Shown here in pieces: positions 61,618-64,000 of a stretch of DNA of 64,000 bases. A model generated the notes under the pieces. The model had not been told where the DNA came from. It ran no database searches and worked only from the letters and a program-made list of their open reading frames with translations. The position numbers and the translations under genes were made by a program. Origin of the DNA: Dethiosulfovibrio peptidovorans (GTDB taxonomy: Bacteria; Synergistota; Synergistia; Synergistales; Dethiosulfovibrionaceae); NCBI GenBank assembly GCA_002748665.1, contig PDTB01000018.1, positions 81,107-145,106 of the forward strand, given 5' to 3'. Every line of letters starts with the position of its first letter. Position 1 is the stretch's first letter.

Positions 61618-62066
61618 CGAGCGCAGACATCGAGACCTACCTTCAAAGGCTCCTGGTCCGAGGGGCGTATACCCGTCGAGAACTGGAACGGAAGTTAGAG
61701 CGTCGAGGCTGCCCTGTCGAGGTCGTTTGTGCGCTTCTGGATACCTATGAGTCCCTCGGGCTGGTGAACGATGATGCCTATGCAGTCCTCTTTGTGGAGG
61801 GGCACCCCGAATGGTCCCGCCGAAGGCTTCAGGATGATATGCGGGCCAGGGGGCTTTCAGTGGATGTAATTAAGCGGGCTATGGATGATATCGTCGTCGA
61901 TGACGACGATCGTGCTATGGGCCTTGCTATGGAGTGGTTTGACAGAGGGTTGAGCGTCCGTCAGATTGCTGGGCGATTGGAACGCCGGGGATTTCGTCGA
62001 TCCTCCGTTCTGGCTTCTTTGGATCAGATTGATCGTCCTCAGGAAGTCTCTCGTAGGAACGAGTGA
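61614..62066 (+). CDS. recX: RecX-family regulatory protein
   Basis: 150 aa, three-helix repeats: AYTRRELERKLERRGCPVEV, LGLVNDDAYAVLFVEGHPEW, SRRRLQDDMRARGLSVDVI. RecX proteins modulate RecA filaments. ATGA overlap with recG suggests co-production. No recA in the window. Confidence 0.85.
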   Translation: MTSADIETYLQRLLVRGAYTRRELERKLERRGCPVEVVCALLDTYESLGLVNDDAYAVLFVEGHPEWSRRRLQDDMRARGLSVDVIKRAMDDIVVDDDDRAMGLAMEWFDRGLSVRQIAGRLERRGFRRSSVLASLDQIDRPQEVSRRNE

Positions 62067-62303
62067 AATTTTCAGTTGGTTAATGTGATTGTCGTCATCT
62101 CCTGAAATCATGTCATCCGCTTCTTCTGAGGCTACGGAACTGGAGAGCTCTCGCTTGAGCATGGATGTGGCATTGATGCAACAGAGCTTCGAGATGCCGA
62201 GTTCTGGTGTGGTCTGTGAGGTTGTTGTGTCCGACTCCATCGGTGTGGATGCTGTGAGGCATTCGATATCGGCTTGGGGAAACATTTTGAGGAGGGGCTT
62301 GCT
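62067..62303 (+). other. 237-nt spacer before tolC, possible decayed small gene
   Basis: A frame from ATG 62110 reads MSSASSEATELESSRLSMDV then ALMQQSFEMP and would end at 62382, inside tolC; it lacks a ribosome site. A second frame ends in CEAFDIGLGKHFEEGLAMPD and joins the 12-codon leader ORF. The two frames could be pieces of one frameshifted small protein. No function recognised and no promoter identified. Confidence 0.35.
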
Positions 62304-62342
62304 ATGCCGGATTGCCCAGAAACACATAAGGATTTGTTATGA
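62304..62342 (+). CDS. Candidate 12-aa leader peptide coupled to tolC-like gene
   Basis: ATG 62304 is preceded by GAGGAGGGG with a 6-nt spacer, one of the better ribosome sites here, and encodes MPDCPETHKDLL before TGA 62340-62342. Its stop overlaps the next ATG (ATGA), and the next gene's site TAAGGA lies inside this ORF. That arrangement fits a translated leader or coupling ORF. It could instead be the in-frame tail of a decayed gene. Confidence 0.45.
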   Translation: MPDCPETHKDLL

Positions 62343-63799
62343 CAGATTCGGGTCCTGTGAATCAAGACGGATGGAATGCTAATGGAGGAAGGGGATCGAA
62401 AGGACTCGTTTTCTTCAGCTCTGCGATCTGGAGCAAGTTTTTAGGATTGGGGGTGCTTCTGCCTGGATTTTTATTTGCTGTCTTGGAGGCATCGTGGGCG
62501 GGGAATCCCATTCCTGTGGAAAGGGGAAACATTGAGTCTTTTGGTGACGGCCGGTTGGCCAGGATCCTGGAAATCGCATCGCGGAGCAACCCCAATATCG
62601 CCGCAGCCGTGGAGAAGATTGTCCAGGCCCGAGAGGATGTCTGCAGTGCAGCGGCAGTGATGAGGCCGAATGTTGGCATCGGGGCCTCGGCCCGGTATGA
62701 AACTGACAGGAATACCTTTAACGCCTCGTTGAACCTTATCCAGACCCTTTATGCTGGAGGCAGCCTGAAGGCAAACCGCCGTGCGGCGAAACTGGCACTC
62801 TCAGCCGTAGAGTCGGAGAGTGCCAGAACGTATCAGGAGATTTTGAACGAGGTGAGAGTCCGCTATTACGATTGCCTGAGGGCGAAAGCGAAGATTAGGG
62901 TTGCGGACGAGGCGTTGATGCTTGCCGAAGAGCACAAGCGTCATGCCGAGAAGCTTTTTAGGCGAGGGATGATCCCGAGAGGAGACGTCCTTCGTGTGGA
63001 TGTGTCCATCCATCAGGGCAAGATCGAGCTGGTCTCTGCGAGGAGCGAATTTGAGGTGAACTGGGCTGCGCTGGAACATGCAGTGGGCTCGACATTGGCA
63101 AAGGACGAAATTCTTGGAGCTCCAGGTATGGAGGATGAATCGGTGTTGCCGGACAGCTTCGAGTCCAGAGACATCGTCGGTATGGCTCTGACTCAGCGTC
63201 CGGAATTGAGGGCCTACCGTTTTTACGGGGAACGTGCCGCTCAGCTTACCAAGGCCGCCTCTGGGCAGCTGCGGCCTAAAGTCACGTTATCGGGACGCCT
63301 GAACTCGGATCGTGACGACCGCTCCTGGGCCGATGATCGGTGGTATGTCCAGATCGAGGCGCAATGGGCGCTGTACGATGGGGGGAAAGGAGCTTCGGCT
63401 GTCCGCAAGGCGAAGGCGGCAGCGCGAGAGCTGTTGTATGTTCTGGAGGACCTCTCGTCTCGAGTCAAGCAGGAGGCGATTCAAGCGGGGATAAGGCTGC
63501 GTTCGGCTCATGAACGTCTGGATTTGACCAGAAAACAGATGGCGACGGCGCAGGAGGATTATCGAATGGCTTTCCGTCGTTACGAGGCCAGGCTCGGTTC
63601 GAACATTGACGTTCTGGACGCGAAGCGAGCTCTGATCCAGAGTCGCATCGAATATGTCGATGCGGTATACGATATCGCCACGGCCCGGTCCAATCTTATT
63701 TGGACAACGGGCGATGATCTGCCGCCGGAGTCGCTTTTCCGTAGCGACAGGGAACGGAAAACCTCTGAACTTGGTTCTGTTTCGGATGTAGTTTTTTAG
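62339..63799 (+). CDS. TolC-family outer-membrane efflux protein
   Basis: 486 aa. A long N-terminus has a hydrophobic signal-like segment at about residues 36-55 (FLGLGVLLPGFLFAVLEASW). Two OEP repeats follow, with long coiled coils and the beta segments RPNVGIGASARYETDR / FNASLNLIQTLYAGGSLKAN and RPKVTLSGRLNSDRDDRSW / YVQIEAQWALYDGGKG. It forms a trimeric exit duct. No pump is adjacent, although the HlyD-like gene is 4.4 kb upstream. TAAGGA precedes the ATG. Confidence 0.88.
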   Translation: MTDSGPVNQDGWNANGGRGSKGLVFFSSAIWSKFLGLGVLLPGFLFAVLEASWAGNPIPVERGNIESFGDGRLARILEIASRSNPNIAAAVEKIVQAREDVCSAAAVMRPNVGIGASARYETDRNTFNASLNLIQTLYAGGSLKANRRAAKLALSAVESESARTYQEILNEVRVRYYDCLRAKAKIRVADEALMLAEEHKRHAEKLFRRGMIPRGDVLRVDVSIHQGKIELVSARSEFEVNWAALEHAVGSTLAKDEILGAPGMEDESVLPDSFESRDIVGMALTQRPELRAYRFYGERAAQLTKAASGQLRPKVTLSGRLNSDRDDRSWADDRWYVQIEAQWALYDGGKGASAVRKAKAAARELLYVLEDLSSRVKQEAIQAGIRLRSAHERLDLTRKQMATAQEDYRMAFRRYEARLGSNIDVLDAKRALIQSRIEYVDAVYDIATARSNLIWTTGDDLPPESLFRSDRERKTSELGSVSDVVF

Positions 63800-63811
63800 A
63801 GGTGCCCTCAT

Positions 63812-63910
63812 ATGAAAGCGTTTTACTTGCATACTTCCGACATTGTTGAAGATGCCTCTCGTCATCTGCGATCCCAAAGGCGATCCTCATCCGGCCAACG
63901 TCTTCGGTGA
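63812..63910 (+). CDS. Short unrecognised ORF after tolC
   Basis: 32 codons, MKAFYLHTSDIVEDASRHLR onwards, with AGAGGTG about 8 nt before the ATG. It overlaps the next partial frame. It may be a genuine small peptide, or the true start of the following gene if that gene is frameshifted. Confidence 0.3.
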   Translation: MKAFYLHTSDIVEDASRHLRSQRRSSSGQRLR

Positions 63911-64000
63911 CGTAGTGACGCCAGAAGGGCTGACATTTAGCAGCAACGGTCCAACTAAGCTTGTTCCATGTTTTTCAGCGAACGGACCTCCTCCAAAGTC
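63852..64000 (+). CDS. Partial ORF running off the right edge
   Basis: At least 49 codons: MPLVICDPKGDPHPANVFGD, then VVTPEGLTFSSNG and PTKLVPCFSANGPPPK, open to the window end. A TTG at 63843 in frame is an alternative start. The ribosome site is poor. The Gly/Pro/Asn-rich texture and position behind a TolC gene would suit a secreted or surface protein, but this is speculation from 49 residues. Confidence 0.35.
   Translation, partial: MPLVICDPKGDPHPANVFGDVVTPEGLTFSSNGPTKLVPCFSANGPPPK

Overview
This 64 kb window is a gene-dense, moderately GC-rich bacterial chromosome segment made almost entirely of core housekeeping genes in long, tight operons. Most junctions are ATGA/GTGA-type overlaps, and GTG and TTG starts are common. 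The gene mix suggests a diderm, amino-acid-fermenting member of Synergistota (Dethiosulfovibrio/Aminobacterium-like). The supports are a full LivJHMGF amino-acid importer, selenocysteine machinery (selA, selB, a YedF-like gene), an outer-membrane apparatus (type II secretion, TolC) beside Gram-positive-style division genes (sepF, divIVA, yggS), and a decayed gene tail resembling the Synerg-CTERM sorting signal. The taxonomic assignment is inference; no 16S rRNA or tRNA gene was seen.

Layout. 1-8.9 kb (minus): a nine-gene purine operon in the order purC-S-Q-L-F-M-N-H-D, with purD running off the left edge. It has a good sigma70 promoter and no room for a long riboswitch leader. 9.1-13.9 kb (plus): lepA-hemW-murB, then speD. 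14.0-18.1 kb: yedF (minus) diverging from selA-selB. 18.1-19.0 kb: a decayed stretch with a frameshifted surface-protein remnant, a strong terminator and a nested inverted repeat. 19.0-24.9 kb: prmA-mtaB, a short Hsp70-like gene coupled to a J-domain gene, a HIT gene, rpsU and nrdR. 25.0-29.7 kb: livJHMGF. 29.8-37.0 kb: pgsA, secA, a secreted DUF3857-like protein, argS and an FtsB/DivIC-like gene.

37.0-54.3 kb (plus): rpsF-ssb-rpsR, a DUF2232 membrane protein, rplI, dnaB and parB. This run continues without a real gap into an O-antigen-ligase-like gene and a type II secretion cluster in the order J-K-L-M-N-C-I-D-E-F-G-H. No prepilin peptidase is present. 54.7-56.8 kb (minus): type III glutamine synthetase (glnN). 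57.0-63.8 kb (plus): HlyD-like protein, yggS, sepF, divIVA, recG (apparently starting at CTG), recX, then a possible 12-codon leader peptide coupled to a tolC-family gene. The right edge holds two short overlapping reading frames of unclear status.

How the genes fit together: purine synthesis, translation and replication genes form the core. LivJHMGF and glnN point to amino-acid uptake and nitrogen assimilation. The sel genes support selenoprotein synthesis. SecA, the type II system and TolC serve export across two membranes. The least ordinary points are the dedicated Hsp70-like/J-protein pair, the ligase-like gene heading the secretion cluster, the recG CTG start, the tolC leader ORF and the decayed surface gene behind selB.
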